Source: Rubricoccus sp038746605
GTDB taxonomy: Bacteria > Bacteroidota > Rhodothermia > Rhodothermales > Rubricoccaceae
Direction: 5' to 3'
Length of the DNA stretch: 64,000 bases
NCBI GenBank assembly: GCA_038746605.1
Contig: JBCDKM010000001.1
Location: forward strand, 296,618 to 360,617
Part shown: positions 1 through 6,890 of the stretch, piece after piece
Layout of the letters: every line of letters begins with the position of its first letter
Numbering within the stretch: the first letter of the stretch is position 1
Notes under the pieces: generated by a model
Told to the model about the DNA's origin: nothing
Databases searched by the model: none
What the model saw: only the letters and a program-made list of their open reading frames with translations
Program-made: the position numbers and the translations under genes

Positions 1-87
1 CACTACGTCCGCATGAGCCGGATGTACCTCGGCCTCGACACGCCGTCGGAGAATCCGTTCTACGAGGACACCCGTCCCGAACGGTAG
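1..87 (+). CDS. 3' end of a gene of unknown function (partial)
   Basis: An open frame enters from the left edge and ends at a TAG at 85-87, leaving only 28 C-terminal residues (start HYVRMSRMYLGLD, end TRPER). The fragment is rich in Arg, Tyr and acidic residues and shows no motif I recognise, so no family can be given. Its last 28 bases overlap the 3' end of the convergent SnoaL-like gene, which is plausible for tail-to-tail genes here because other such overlaps occur in the window. Confidence 0.45.
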   Translation, partial: HYVRMSRMYLGLDTPSENPFYEDTRPER

Positions 88-548
88 TCCGCGCCGAGCA
101 ACCGGCCGTCGGTGTCGCGAATGTGGGTCTCTGCGCCCGCTACCACGTCCGTGTTGTGGCCCGAGGCACAGCGCCAGCCTACGACACGGCCCGCCTCGGT
201 GATCTCGCGGGCGACAAACGAGAACACCGTATGCCGCACGCCCGGCTGCGCGACCCCGCCGAGGGCGGTCTGCCCGTCCAGCCGCATCCGGGCTTGCACC
301 AGCGCCACGCCCGGCGCGAGGTCTTTGACGACGCGACGGCCGACTCGAAGCCGAGACTCCGAAAACAGCTCGCGGAGACCGTAGGCGTGTGCCGCGCGGA
401 TGGCCTCGCGGTCGTGCCACCAGAGCCCGACGATGCTGACAAACGTCGCGTCGCTGTCAAAGAGGGCCGCGAGAGCGTCGGGGTCGCGAGCGTTCCAGGC
501 GTCTGCGAAGGCCTGCGGGATGGCGTCGGGAGAAGAGGGGAGGGGCAT
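60..548 (-). CDS. SgcJ/EcaC-type SnoaL-like (NTF2 fold) protein
   Basis: This 162-residue cytosolic protein matches the SgcJ/EcaC branch of the SnoaL-like/NTF2 fold. The N-terminus has the usual FADAWNARDPDALAALF helix, followed by DATFVSIVG and a central Trp-Trp-His segment, then alternating strands including ALVQARMRLDG and TVFSFVARE. Family members are small cone-shaped barrels that bind hydrophobic ligands or act as minor enzymes; the substrate here is unknown. It is transcribed away from the topoisomerase gene, with a palindromic repeat (618-637) between them. No signal peptide is visible. Confidence 0.75.
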   Translation of the reverse strand: MPLPSSPDAIPQAFADAWNARDPDALAALFDSDATFVSIVGLWWHDREAIRAAHAYGLRELFSESRLRVGRRVVKDLAPGVALVQARMRLDGQTALGGVAQPGVRHTVFSFVAREITEAGRVVGWRCASGHNTDVVAGAETHIRDTDGRLLGADYRSGRVSS

Positions 549-617
549 GAGGGCTGTCAGGTGAGGCGGACACCCGAAGCGAGAGCGCCGGGGTCCGGTT
601 CCCCCGGGTGGCTCTCT

Positions 618-637
618 CCGCCTCGGTACCGAGGCGG
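618..637. repeat. intergenic palindrome, CCGCCTCGG family, copy 1
   Basis: A perfect 20-bp palindrome: CCGCCTCGG, centre TA, CCGAGGCGG. It lies between the divergent SnoaL-like and topoisomerase genes, so here it is not at a gene 3' end. The same motif recurs at 6270, 16840, 26036, 50651 and 61163 and in stretched or degenerate form at 4201, 21599, 36159 and 53467. Confidence 0.85.
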
Positions 638-709
638 GGAGGGTAGCCCGAGGCGAGCGGGAGCGGTCGCGACCCGAACCCGTGCCATATCCCTGGCACC
701 GCGCCCCGT

Positions 710-718
710 TACCTTTCG
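710..718 (+). promoter_or_regulatory. putative -7 promoter element of the topoisomerase gene
   Basis: TACCTTTCG ends 18 bases before the ATG at 737 and matches the Bacteroidetes -7 consensus TAnnTTTG. Similar TAnnTT elements precede several other genes in this window. No clear -33 box is seen here and no transcript data are available. Confidence 0.4.
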
Positions 719-736
719 CCGAACGCTCTCGACACC

Positions 737-2683
737 ATGGCTGCCACTACGGAGAACACGACCTACACTGGTGCTGACATTCAGGTCCTCGAAGGCCTCG
801 AACCCGTCCGAAAGCGCCCCGGCATGTACATCGGCGGCACCGGAAAGGCCGGGCTGCACCACCTCGTCTGGGAGATCGTGGACAACGCCGTCGATGAGGC
901 GACGAACGGCTACGCCTCGCTCATCGAGGTGACGCTCCACAAGGACGGCCAGACGATCTCCGTCACGGACAACGGCCGGGGCATCCCCGTCGACAAGCAC
1001 CCGACGAAGAAGGTGCCGACCGTCGAAGTCATCCTGACTACACTCCACGCGGGCGGCAAGTTCGACGGCTCCAGCTACATCACCTCGGGCGGCTTGCACG
1101 GCGTGGGTTCCTCGGTCGTGAACGCCCTCTCGGTCTCGCTCGTCGCGCAGGTCAAACGCGCTGGAAGGCTGTACGAGCAGCGCTACGCGCGAGGCGTCCC
1201 CGTCACCAAGCTCAAGACCCTCAAGCGAAACGTCCGCGGTACCGGCACGACGATCACCTTCACGCCCGACGAGGAGATCTTCAGCCGCGTCGCCTTCGAC
1301 GCCGACACGATCAAGGAGAACCTGGAGGTCAAGACGTACCTCAACGGCGCGCTGCGGATCGTATTCAAGGACGAGGGCACGGGAGAGCGTGTCGAGTTCC
1401 ATCACGAGGGCGGAATCGCGGAGTACCTGGACCACCTCGTGAGCAGCGAGGGCACCCGTCGCGTCCACGCGGACCCGTTTGTGCTCCGGCAAAGCGAACT
1501 GGAAGACGGCCTCCGCACCGAACTCTGCTTTGTCTGGACCGAGGCCCCGAAGGAGAAAATCGTCTCCTTCGTCAACGGCATCCCCACGCGCGATGGCGGT
1601 ACGCACGAGCAGGGGCTCAAGGACGGCGTCACGAAGGCCATCCGCAACTACATCGAGACGCACGACCTCGGCCAGCGCAAGCTGGACATCACCGCCGACG
1701 ACATCCGAGAGGGCATGGTGGCCGTCGTCAACCTCTACCACGTCGATCCCCAGTTCCAGGGGCAGACGAAGGAAAAGCTCAATAACCCGGAGGCAAAATC
1801 CTCGGTCTCCGGCGCGTTCCGCTCGGAGTTCGAGCAGTACCTCAACGCGCACCCGAGCACGGCCGAGGCCATCGTCGCGCGCATCATCCAGGCCGCGAAG
1901 GCGCGACAGGCCAGCCGCGCGGCAGCGAAGAGCGTTCGCCGCAAGAGCGCGATCAGCCACCGGCTCACCCTCCCTGGCAAGCTGGCCGACTGTTCGAGCA
2001 CGGACCCGTCCGAAAGCGAGTTGTTCATCGTCGAGGGCGACTCCGCCGGGGGCTCTGCGAAGCAGGGGCGCGACCGGAAGACGCAGGCCATCCTCCCGCT
2101 TCGAGGCAAGGTGCTCAACGCCGAGCAGGCGGCCCGCACGAAGGTCATGGCGAACAAGGAACTCTCCGACATCGTGGATGCCCTCGGCTGCGGTCTCGGC
2201 GACGACCTCGACCTCTCCAAGCTCCGGTACCACAAAGTCATCCTCCTCATGGACGCTGACAGCGACGGCCACCACATCGCGACGCTGCTGCTGACGTTCT
2301 TCTATCGCTACCTCCGCCCGCTCATCGACGAGGGGCACGTCTACATCGGCCAGCCGCCGCTCTTCCGCGTGGACGCGCTGAAGGAAACCCATTGGGCGCT
2401 CGATGAGCGCGACCGGGACAAGATCCTCGCGCGGATCAAGAAGAAGAGCCCCCGCACCACCCCGGAGATTCAGCGCTTCAAAGGGCTGGGGGAGATGATG
2501 CCCAAGACGCTCCACGAGACGACTCTCGACCCGGAGAAGCGCCGTCTCCTCCAGGTCTCTATTCCAGACGATGCCCGTGTAGCGACGGAGATGACCATCT
2601 CGGACCTGATGGGCAAAGACGCCGCGCCTCGTTTCAGCTTCATTATGGAAAACGCTTCCCTCGCGGACGACCTCGACGTGTAG
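737..2683 (+). CDS. parE: type II DNA topoisomerase subunit B (ParE-like)
   Basis: This 648-residue protein is the ATPase and Toprim subunit of a type IIA topoisomerase, which with its A subunit passes one DNA duplex through another. The GHKL ATPase motifs are clear: E46 and N50 in EIVDNAVDEA, DNGRGIP at 78-84, and the GGLHGVGSSVVNALS loop. The Toprim domain has the acidic EGDSAGG at 433-439 and DADSDG at 506-511. DADSDGxHIATLL and the PPLFRVDALKE segment resemble ParE more than GyrB, which has DADVDGSHIRTLL, so topoisomerase IV is preferred, though GyrB cannot be excluded. No gyrA/parC partner lies in the window. The last seven codons and stop lie within a 25-bp repeat present again at 4168-4192. 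Confidence 0.9.
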   Translation: MAATTENTTYTGADIQVLEGLEPVRKRPGMYIGGTGKAGLHHLVWEIVDNAVDEATNGYASLIEVTLHKDGQTISVTDNGRGIPVDKHPTKKVPTVEVILTTLHAGGKFDGSSYITSGGLHGVGSSVVNALSVSLVAQVKRAGRLYEQRYARGVPVTKLKTLKRNVRGTGTTITFTPDEEIFSRVAFDADTIKENLEVKTYLNGALRIVFKDEGTGERVEFHHEGGIAEYLDHLVSSEGTRRVHADPFVLRQSELEDGLRTELCFVWTEAPKEKIVSFVNGIPTRDGGTHEQGLKDGVTKAIRNYIETHDLGQRKLDITADDIREGMVAVVNLYHVDPQFQGQTKEKLNNPEAKSSVSGAFRSEFEQYLNAHPSTAEAIVARIIQAAKARQASRAAAKSVRRKSAISHRLTLPGKLADCSSTDPSESELFIVEGDSAGGSAKQGRDRKTQAILPLRGKVLNAEQAARTKVMANKELSDIVDALGCGLGDDLDLSKLRYHKVILLMDADSDGHHIATLLLTFFYRYLRPLIDEGHVYIGQPPLFRVDALKETHWALDERDRDKILARIKKKSPRTTPEIQRFKGLGEMMPKTLHETTLDPEKRRLLQVSIPDDARVATEMTISDLMGKDAAPRFSFIMENASLADDLDV

Positions 2684-2684
2684 C
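2660..2684 (+). repeat. left 25-bp direct repeat (putative attachment site) at parE 3' end
   Basis: These 25 bases encode the last seven topoisomerase residues (LADDLDV) plus TAG and one more base. An identical copy is at 4168-4192. The match ends at different bases on both sides, giving a clean 25-bp direct repeat around the lower-GC island. Confidence 0.85.
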
Positions 2685-2751
2685 GGTAGGAAGCCATTGC
2701 ACGATGAGCACAGCTGCGCTGTACTGAAGCTCTCTACTCAGAAAAGATCAA

Positions 2752-2841
2752 ATGGCTATCAGACTTTTCTTCTTCCCCTTGGCAGTAGCTGTTCTTCTGA
2801 CTGCCTGTGACCTTACGGTAGAAAGCGGGGGGGGAACCTAG
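2752..2841 (+). CDS. lipoprotein signal peptide leader, out of frame with the downstream HExxH ORF
   Basis: A 29-codon frame starts at ATG 2752 and reads MAIRLFFFPLAVAVLLTAC followed by DLTVESGGG. This is a textbook lipoprotein signal: a positive N-terminus, a hydrophobic core and an LTAC lipobox with Cys at position 19. It stops at TAG 2839-2841 just after a run of eight G. Losing one G would put this leader in frame with the open frame that continues without a stop through ATG 2882 to 3598. It is therefore best seen as the displaced 5' end of the next gene. Confidence 0.6.
   Translation: MAIRLFFFPLAVAVLLTACDLTVESGGGT
2827..2834 (+). repeat. G8 homopolymer at the frame break
   Basis: Eight consecutive G lie at the junction of the lipoprotein signal and the mature protein. 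With seven G the leader and the body form one continuous frame; with eight the leader stops seven bases after the run. The position suits phase-variable slippage but equally suits a homopolymer sequencing error. Confidence 0.75.
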
Positions 2842-2881
2842 AAGCGCCTTCGTTTACAGTACAGCCCCTACGGAGGGTGAC

Positions 2882-3598
2882 ATGCAGGCGAACAAGCATA
2901 TATCAGATGGTGAGGTTGATTGTATCATGTATTACGAAGTGCTCATGTATCCTGACGGAAGTATTGACTGGCCTCCTTTGAGGTCGTGGGAGGTGTGCAG
3001 ACCGACCGAAGGAACAGGTGGCGGCGGCGGCGGCGGCGGTGCTGGCTCTGGAGGACCTGGAGGCGTTGCTTCACAGGGCATAGCTGAAATGACGACCGTA
3101 GCTGACACGCTGGTTGTGGATTGTGCACAGCCTGTAGGAGACATTGCGGTTGCGTTCTGCAATACGTCAGCTGCTAGTGGTCAACATCTTAGCCAGATCA
3201 GGGCTGCTGCCACAGCGATCTCCCAAGTAGGGAGCGAGCAGTGTGTTCAGTTGGGCGCTTTCATTGACTTTTTTGCCACAAATACAGATAGGCTCCGCGT
3301 ATTCAGCGGGAGTGCGCACGACAGCAACGGTAACCTCATATTGGCTCGCACGTTCCAGCTGCCGAATGGAGATCCGGGCGTCCTGTTGCATTCAGATTTT
3401 TTTAATGGAGGGTACTTATGGACTGGTAGCCTCGGCGGAGATCCGAATTTCTCTTACACAATCACGTTGCAAGCAGCGCTAGCGCACGAATTTGATCATT
3501 TGCTGAATCCTGGAGCTACCTCGCATTACGATCAGCACGGAGAACCTGTGGCTGGTTATTCCCCATTTACATCTAGCCGAAGCTGCTACGGGTCCTGA
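2882..3598 (+). CDS. body of a secreted putative zinc metallopeptidase lipoprotein (frameshifted 5' end)
   Basis: This open frame gives 238 residues from ATG 2882, but it extends upstream without a stop to the G8 tract. The true product is probably the 2752 lipoprotein plus this body. A Gly-rich linker (eight Gly codons at 3017-3040) follows residue 45. Near the C-terminus, AHEFDHLLNPG contains HEFDH, the HExxH zinc-binding and catalytic signature. His residues shortly after it (SHYDQH) could give the third ligand, but the spacing fits no family I recognise. Several Cys suggest disulphides outside the cytoplasm. Codon use is lower in GC than in its neighbours. Protease activity is inferred from the motif alone. 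Confidence 0.55.
   Translation: MQANKHISDGEVDCIMYYEVLMYPDGSIDWPPLRSWEVCRPTEGTGGGGGGGGAGSGGPGGVASQGIAEMTTVADTLVVDCAQPVGDIAVAFCNTSAASGQHLSQIRAAATAISQVGSEQCVQLGAFIDFFATNTDRLRVFSGSAHDSNGNLILARTFQLPNGDPGVLLHSDFFNGGYLWTGSLGGDPNFSYTITLQAALAHEFDHLLNPGATSHYDQHGEPVAGYSPFTSSRSCYGS
3017..3040 (+). repeat. eight tandem Gly codons (GGT, six GGC, GGT)
   Basis: A trinucleotide run encodes a poly-Gly linker between the N-terminal region and the rest of the HExxH protein. Whole-codon slippage here would change linker length without breaking the frame. Confidence 0.8.
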
Positions 3599-3599
3599 G

Positions 3600-3782
3600 A
3601 TGCTAGTATTAGCACTTGCGTCATCTCTTGTGTGTGGCGTGCTCAGTGTAGAGCGTGACGCTCTTCCTCTATATGTAAGTGAATCCATAGTTCAGAGCGA
3701 TACCATCGGAGTTTACTCTATGAGAACTTTTTCCATTGACCGGGAAGGCGAAAGGAGATATTTTTTTATAACTTTGGCCTAG
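3600..3782 (+). CDS. 5' part of a second island secreted-protein gene, broken at T7
   Basis: ATG 3600 lies one base after the stop of the HExxH gene, so the two were probably one transcript. The 60-residue product begins with a signal-peptide-like stretch (MLVLALASSLVCGVLSVERD) and ends at TAG 3780-3782 shortly after seven T. Adding one T to that run would carry translation into the frame that is open from 3740 to 4135, giving one protein of about 178 residues. The function is unknown. Adjacency to a secreted protease gene would fit a partner or inhibitor, but nothing in the sequence shows that. Confidence 0.45.
   Translation: MLVLALASSLVCGVLSVERDALPLYVSESIVQSDTIGVYSMRTFSIDREGERRYFFITLA
3761..3767 (+). 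repeat. T7 homopolymer at the second frame break
   Basis: Seven T separate the frame of 3600-3782 from the frame that continues to 4135. With eight T the junction reads RYFFYNFGLVISRQQ and the two halves join. This is the second homopolymer-associated break in the 1.5-kb island. Confidence 0.65.
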
Positions 3783-3841
3783 TTATTTCTAGGCAACAAC
3801 ATGCTTATCCTCACGTTACGGAATGGCGATATGAAGATAGT

Positions 3842-4135
3842 GTGTTCGGTCTTACGTCGGTATCAAACATGACCGCCGTAAGAGGCTACTGGTTTGATGT
3901 AGATAATGAGATGGAAAAGCGAAGAAATTTAGAGGGCTTATTCGTGTATGATCCAGTATCGCATGATTCGGGTAAGCGATGGGAGGCACCCGCTACATTT
4001 GAATTGATTGAGTGTCCAGAATGGATCAGGTCGGCGGCTAAGGCAGAGCAGCGCTTCCGAAATGAAGGTGGTGGACCTCTAGACCAAGTCCCGCTACCGT
4101 GCCCACTCCGAGAGTTTGCGATTCGGATCGAGTAG
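3842..4135 (+). CDS. 3' part of the second island gene (unknown function)
   Basis: The frame is open from about 3740 to TAG 4133-4135. The GTG at 3842 is just the first start-like codon, so the region is better read as the continuation of 3600-3782. It contains RGYWFDVDNEMEKRRNLEG, FVYDPVSHDSGKRWEAP and a Pro/Cys-containing C-terminus. I recognise no family. The lower GC content matches the HExxH gene. It could be a decayed gene or a phase-variable one. Confidence 0.45.
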   Translation: MFGLTSVSNMTAVRGYWFDVDNEMEKRRNLEGLFVYDPVSHDSGKRWEAPATFELIECPEWIRSAAKAEQRFRNEGGGPLDQVPLPCPLREFAIRIE

Positions 4136-4167
4136 TAACAGTAACACGCATCGTGAAGACCCCATCT

Positions 4168-4192
4168 CTCGCGGACGACCTCGACGTGTAGC
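4168..4192 (+). repeat. right 25-bp direct repeat (putative attachment site)
   Basis: An exact copy of 2660-2684, the displaced end of parE including its stop. Sequence beyond it returns to the high-GC style of the region, starting with a gene-end hairpin. Confidence 0.85.
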
Positions 4193-4200
4193 TGACCCCG

Positions 4201-4236
4201 CCCGCCTCGGTGCGCCCACGGAGGTCCCGAGGCGGG
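4201..4236. terminator. stem-loop of the CCGCCTCGG family between convergent genes
   Basis: Arms CCCGCCTCGG (4201-4210) and CCGAGGCGGG (4227-4236) pair over 10 bp around a 16-base loop. It lies 3' of the island and directly at the 3' end of the minus-strand DUF3667 gene. It lacks a T tract, so intrinsic termination is inferred from position and stability only. Confidence 0.55.
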
Positions 4237-5187
4237 TTAGGAGCCCCCTGAAAGCCGGAAGACCACGATGGGGAGCGCGACCACCACGACCGACACGAGA
4301 TAGAACACCAGCGCGAAGATGCCGGAGAGGCTGCCGAGAGCCGCGTTGCCCCACGACCGGCCGTAAAAGCCCCACGCCGCATACCCTGAGAAGAGGACGA
4401 AGAACACCAACGTGACGAAGCTTCCCGTCATCGGGAGCGCGAACGGCGTGAGGAGGCTGGCGATCAGCGCAGACAGGATGGTGTACGCCGCGCTGACGTA
4501 CGCACTCAACACGAGGGTCTCGGCCATCGTGTAGGTCGTCTTCCGTCCCGAGAACAACAGCTTGAGCATCAACGCGAACCCGAGCACGAGGGCAAACGAG
4601 AACACGGAGTAGAGCTTGGAGACGGTCTCCAGGTAGAGCGGCATGAACTCGCTCGTTCGTTCGATGGACTCGGCGATCATCTGCTCACGCTCCTCCGGGG
4701 AGAGGTCCGCTGGATCTTGTCCTCGGGCTCGCATGCCGATCTCAAGCCCGCGTTCCGCTTGCGCTTCAGGCGACATCGCGCCGACTTGCTGCGCCGCGAA
4801 CTGCTCTTCCATCCGCTCCTCGGATGCGTAGATCGGTATCAGCAGGACCGCTATCGCGGCTCCGATCAGGAGGTAGCTCAGCGGGTTGACGTACCGCTTC
4901 CGCTTCCCGCCGATGTATTCCTGCGCTAGCGACCCCGGCGCCACGGCCGACCGCCAGGTGGTGTAGATCAGCCCGCGCTCCAGCTTCAGAAACCGCTGGG
5001 CAAACTCGCGAAGCAGGAGCCGCACCGTGAGACGGTCGTCGAGGTGGTGCTGGCCGCAGGCTTGGCAGTAGGCCCCGAGGCGGGGGGCCTCGCAGTTCAG
5101 GCAGACCGGGGCGTCATCACCGGTCGGAGCGGAGGGGGGTGTCGGATCCGTGACACCCGGACGGGGGGAAGGAAGGACCTCAGCCAT
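4237..5187 (-). CDS. DUF3667-type zinc-ribbon membrane protein
   Basis: This protein has 316 residues from the ATG at 5187; upstream in-frame codons run into the next gene and are out of character. The N-terminus is a Pro-rich tail followed by a CxxC...CxxC zinc ribbon (CLNCEAPRLGAYCQACGQ). Then comes the DUF3667 core with LLREFAQRFLKLERGLIYT and NPLSYLLIGAAIAVL. About five hydrophobic segments follow. A charged Glu-rich loop separates the first membrane segment from the C-terminal ones. This architecture is common in Bacteroidota membrane proteins of unknown role. It is convergent with parE and the island and co-directional with the EamA gene, 37 bases away. Confidence 0.8.
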   Translation of the reverse strand: MAEVLPSPRPGVTDPTPPSAPTGDDAPVCLNCEAPRLGAYCQACGQHHLDDRLTVRLLLREFAQRFLKLERGLIYTTWRSAVAPGSLAQEYIGGKRKRYVNPLSYLLIGAAIAVLLIPIYASEERMEEQFAAQQVGAMSPEAQAERGLEIGMRARGQDPADLSPEEREQMIAESIERTSEFMPLYLETVSKLYSVFSFALVLGFALMLKLLFSGRKTTYTMAETLVLSAYVSAAYTILSALIASLLTPFALPMTGSFVTLVFFVLFSGYAAWGFYGRSWGNAALGSLSGIFALVFYLVSVVVVALPIVVFRLSGGS

Positions 5188-5224
5188 AGGCGAAAACCTC
5201 GCGCGAGGGCGCAAAGATCCCCGA

Positions 5225-6169
5225 CTAGGCCCCTTCGCGCGAGTCGGAGCGGCTCGTCTGGCGACGCCCGAGTAGCAACACCGACGCCAGCACAAGGCCT
5301 GCGCCCACCACGCTCCACACGTTCGGGATGGTGCCGAAGAACACGACGCCGAGGCCAAAGGCGAAGACGATCTGGACGTAGCCGATGGCCGTCGCGCGGC
5401 CCGCCGGGAGGAGGTGGAGGCTCTTCGTGAGGTAGATCTGCCCTACCTGCGTCGTGATGCCGATGCCGAGGAGGAGCAGCCAGCCCTCGCCCGAGGGCAT
5501 CGTCCAGTTCCCGGTGAGCGCGAAAGGAAGAGACAGGACCGCCCCGACCCACGCGAGCGAGAACACGACGGCGAGCGGATGGTCCGTCTCGCGGAGCTTC
5601 CGCACGATGGTGTAGACCGAGCCTGCCAGGACGCTCGCAGCCACGGCGGCGCCGACGGCCAGCGCGTCGAGTCCCGCGCCGCCGAAGAGGAACTGGGGCT
5701 GCGCGATCATCACGACCCCGATGAGCGAAACCGCTGTCCCCGCGACCACCCACTTCCCGATGCGCTCGCGGAGAAAGAAGGCCGCGGTCAGGACGGTCCA
5801 GACCGGTGCGGTGTAGTGGATCGTCGTCGCGTCGCCGAGGGGAATGCGGCCCAGCGCGAAGTAGAGCAGGCTGAGCGCCGATGCCCCGACGAATCCTCGC
5901 GCGAACAGCAGCTTCTTGTTGCGTCCCATGGGGTTGACGCCAGCTTTGCGAAGCATCCAGAGCGTCACGGCCCCCATGAAGACGGTCCTCGCGAAGACGA
6001 TCTCCATCGTCGGCAGCTCCGCAGAGACCGCCTTGACGAGGGCATTCATGATGCTGAAGGCCAGCGCGGCGAGGATCATGTACCAGGCGCCTCGGGGGAC
6101 ACTGGCAGCGGCGCGGCGTGTGCGCCGGGCCTGGAGGCGGGCGGCGGTGCTGAGGGTGAGAGTCGCCAT
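5225..6169 (-). CDS. EamA/DMT-superfamily transporter
   Basis: This 314-residue integral membrane protein shows two EamA repeats of about five helices each, starting at AWYMILAALAFSIMNALVKA and again in the second half. DATTIHYTAPVWTVLTAAFFLRE is the usual end-of-repeat signature, with the second copy at GRATAIGYVQIVFAFGLGVVFF. DMT proteins export metabolites or amino acids across the inner membrane; the substrate cannot be read from sequence. It lies upstream of the DUF3667 gene on the same strand, with a 37-base gap that may allow cotranscription. Confidence 0.88.
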   Translation of the reverse strand: MATLTLSTAARLQARRTRRAAASVPRGAWYMILAALAFSIMNALVKAVSAELPTMEIVFARTVFMGAVTLWMLRKAGVNPMGRNKKLLFARGFVGASALSLLYFALGRIPLGDATTIHYTAPVWTVLTAAFFLRERIGKWVVAGTAVSLIGVVMIAQPQFLFGGAGLDALAVGAAVAASVLAGSVYTIVRKLRETDHPLAVVFSLAWVGAVLSLPFALTGNWTMPSGEGWLLLLGIGITTQVGQIYLTKSLHLLPAGRATAIGYVQIVFAFGLGVVFFGTIPNVWSVVGAGLVLASVLLLGRRQTSRSDSREGA

Positions 6170-6269
6170 GCGGAGTCAACCCTTCGGTCCGAGGCCTGTT
6201 TTGCAGACAGGGCGTCCGCTTCGCCTCTTCACCGCCCCCTCGCGTGCCCTTCTTGTCTGCTCACCGCGT

Positions 6270-6289
6270 CCGCCTCGGTACCGAGGCGG
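6270..6289. repeat. intergenic palindrome, CCGCCTCGG family, copy at fxsA 3' end
   Basis: A perfect 20-bp palindrome (centre TA) six bases beyond the fxsA stop and upstream of the EamA gene. It could terminate fxsA transcription. Confidence 0.8.
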
Positions 6290-6295
6290 GCGGAC

Positions 6296-6844
6296 TCAGG
6301 AGCGGCTCCGCAGCGGACGTGAGGTCTCTTCGATGATCGTCGCGTCCTGAACCTCTGAGTCTTCCGAGGCGGGCTCCGAGGCGGGCGGCGGGGACGGCGG
6401 ACGGAACTCCGGCTCGGGAGAAAACCCGGGGCCGACTGGGCCCATCGGGGCGAAGCTGGCAAACCGGATGGAGCCGCTCTGGACGGACTGTTTCAGGCGC
6501 GAGGCGAGCGCGGTCCGCATGACGGCGCGCGTTGGCGGGAGAAGGCCCAAGAGTCCCGTGAGGTCGGTCAGGAAGCCGGGCGTGAGGAGCAGGACGCCCG
6601 CGATCAGGATGATGAGGCCATCCAGCAACTCGGGGCCCGGAAGGCCACCTGTGGTGAGGCGAGTCTGCACGCGACGCCAGGCGGCGGTGCCCTCGCGTCG
6701 CGCCAGCCAGGACCCGACGGCGGCCGTGAGCACGACCAGCGCGACGGTCGGCAGGAAGCCGATGTGTCCGCCGGCCCAGACGAGCAGCGTGAGGTCCGCC
6801 AACGGGACGAGAACGAAGAGAAGGAAAAGACGGCCGAGGCTCAT
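6296..6844 (-). CDS. fxsA: FxsA-family membrane protein
   Basis: This protein has 182 residues from the ATG at 6844, chosen because it places MSLGRLFLLFVLVPLADL at the N-terminus as in FxsA. The hydrophobic pairs, GGHIGFLPTVALVVLTAAVGSWLARREG and the LLDGLIILIAGVLLLTPGFLTDLTGLLLL-type segment, are characteristic of the family. E. coli FxsA is an inner-membrane protein named for suppressing F exclusion of phage T7. The C-terminus is a long Pro/Glu/Ser-rich tail. It is divergent from the membrane protein at 6891, with only 46 bases between the starts. Confidence 0.88.
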   Translation of the reverse strand: MSLGRLFLLFVLVPLADLTLLVWAGGHIGFLPTVALVVLTAAVGSWLARREGTAAWRRVQTRLTTGGLPGPELLDGLIILIAGVLLLTPGFLTDLTGLLGLLPPTRAVMRTALASRLKQSVQSGSIRFASFAPMGPVGPGFSPEPEFRPPSPPPASEPASEDSEVQDATIIEETSRPLRSRS

Positions 6845-6890
6845 GGGAACGCGGGGCGCCGCCAGACGTGGAGCTTGCACCCTTCCGGTT

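Larger units (their letters stand above)
2660..4192 (+). mobile_element. 1.5-kb lower-GC insertion flanked by 25-bp direct repeats
   Basis: The segment between the two repeats differs from its surroundings. Hand counts of 60-base lines give 52% G+C at 3601-3660 and 48% at 3841-3900, against 65% at 2101-2160. Codon use is AT-rich. It carries a lipoprotein leader, an HExxH protein and a downstream secreted protein, all on the + strand. Insertion at a gene's 3' end that rebuilds its last codons and stop is typical of site-specific integration. No integrase is present, so it would be a non-autonomous cassette or a remnant. Without it, parE would run straight into the hairpin at 4201-4236. A slippage-type duplication is the alternative. 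Confidence 0.65.

Noticed and set aside
557..2515. 652-codon open frame on the minus strand across the topoisomerase gene
   Set aside because: It mirrors the parE frame, has no family resemblance and consists of Val/Asp/Glu/Arg-rich strings, a known effect of GC-rich codon use on the opposite strand.
2710..2722. Five-base inverted repeat (ACAGC-TGC-GCTGT) near the left island end as a terminal repeat
   Set aside because: Too short, internal to the island rather than at its boundary, and without a partner at the right end.
5188..5358. 57-residue N-terminal extension of the DUF3667 protein
   Set aside because: It runs into the EamA coding region and has Cys/Arg/Trp-rich composition unlike the rest.
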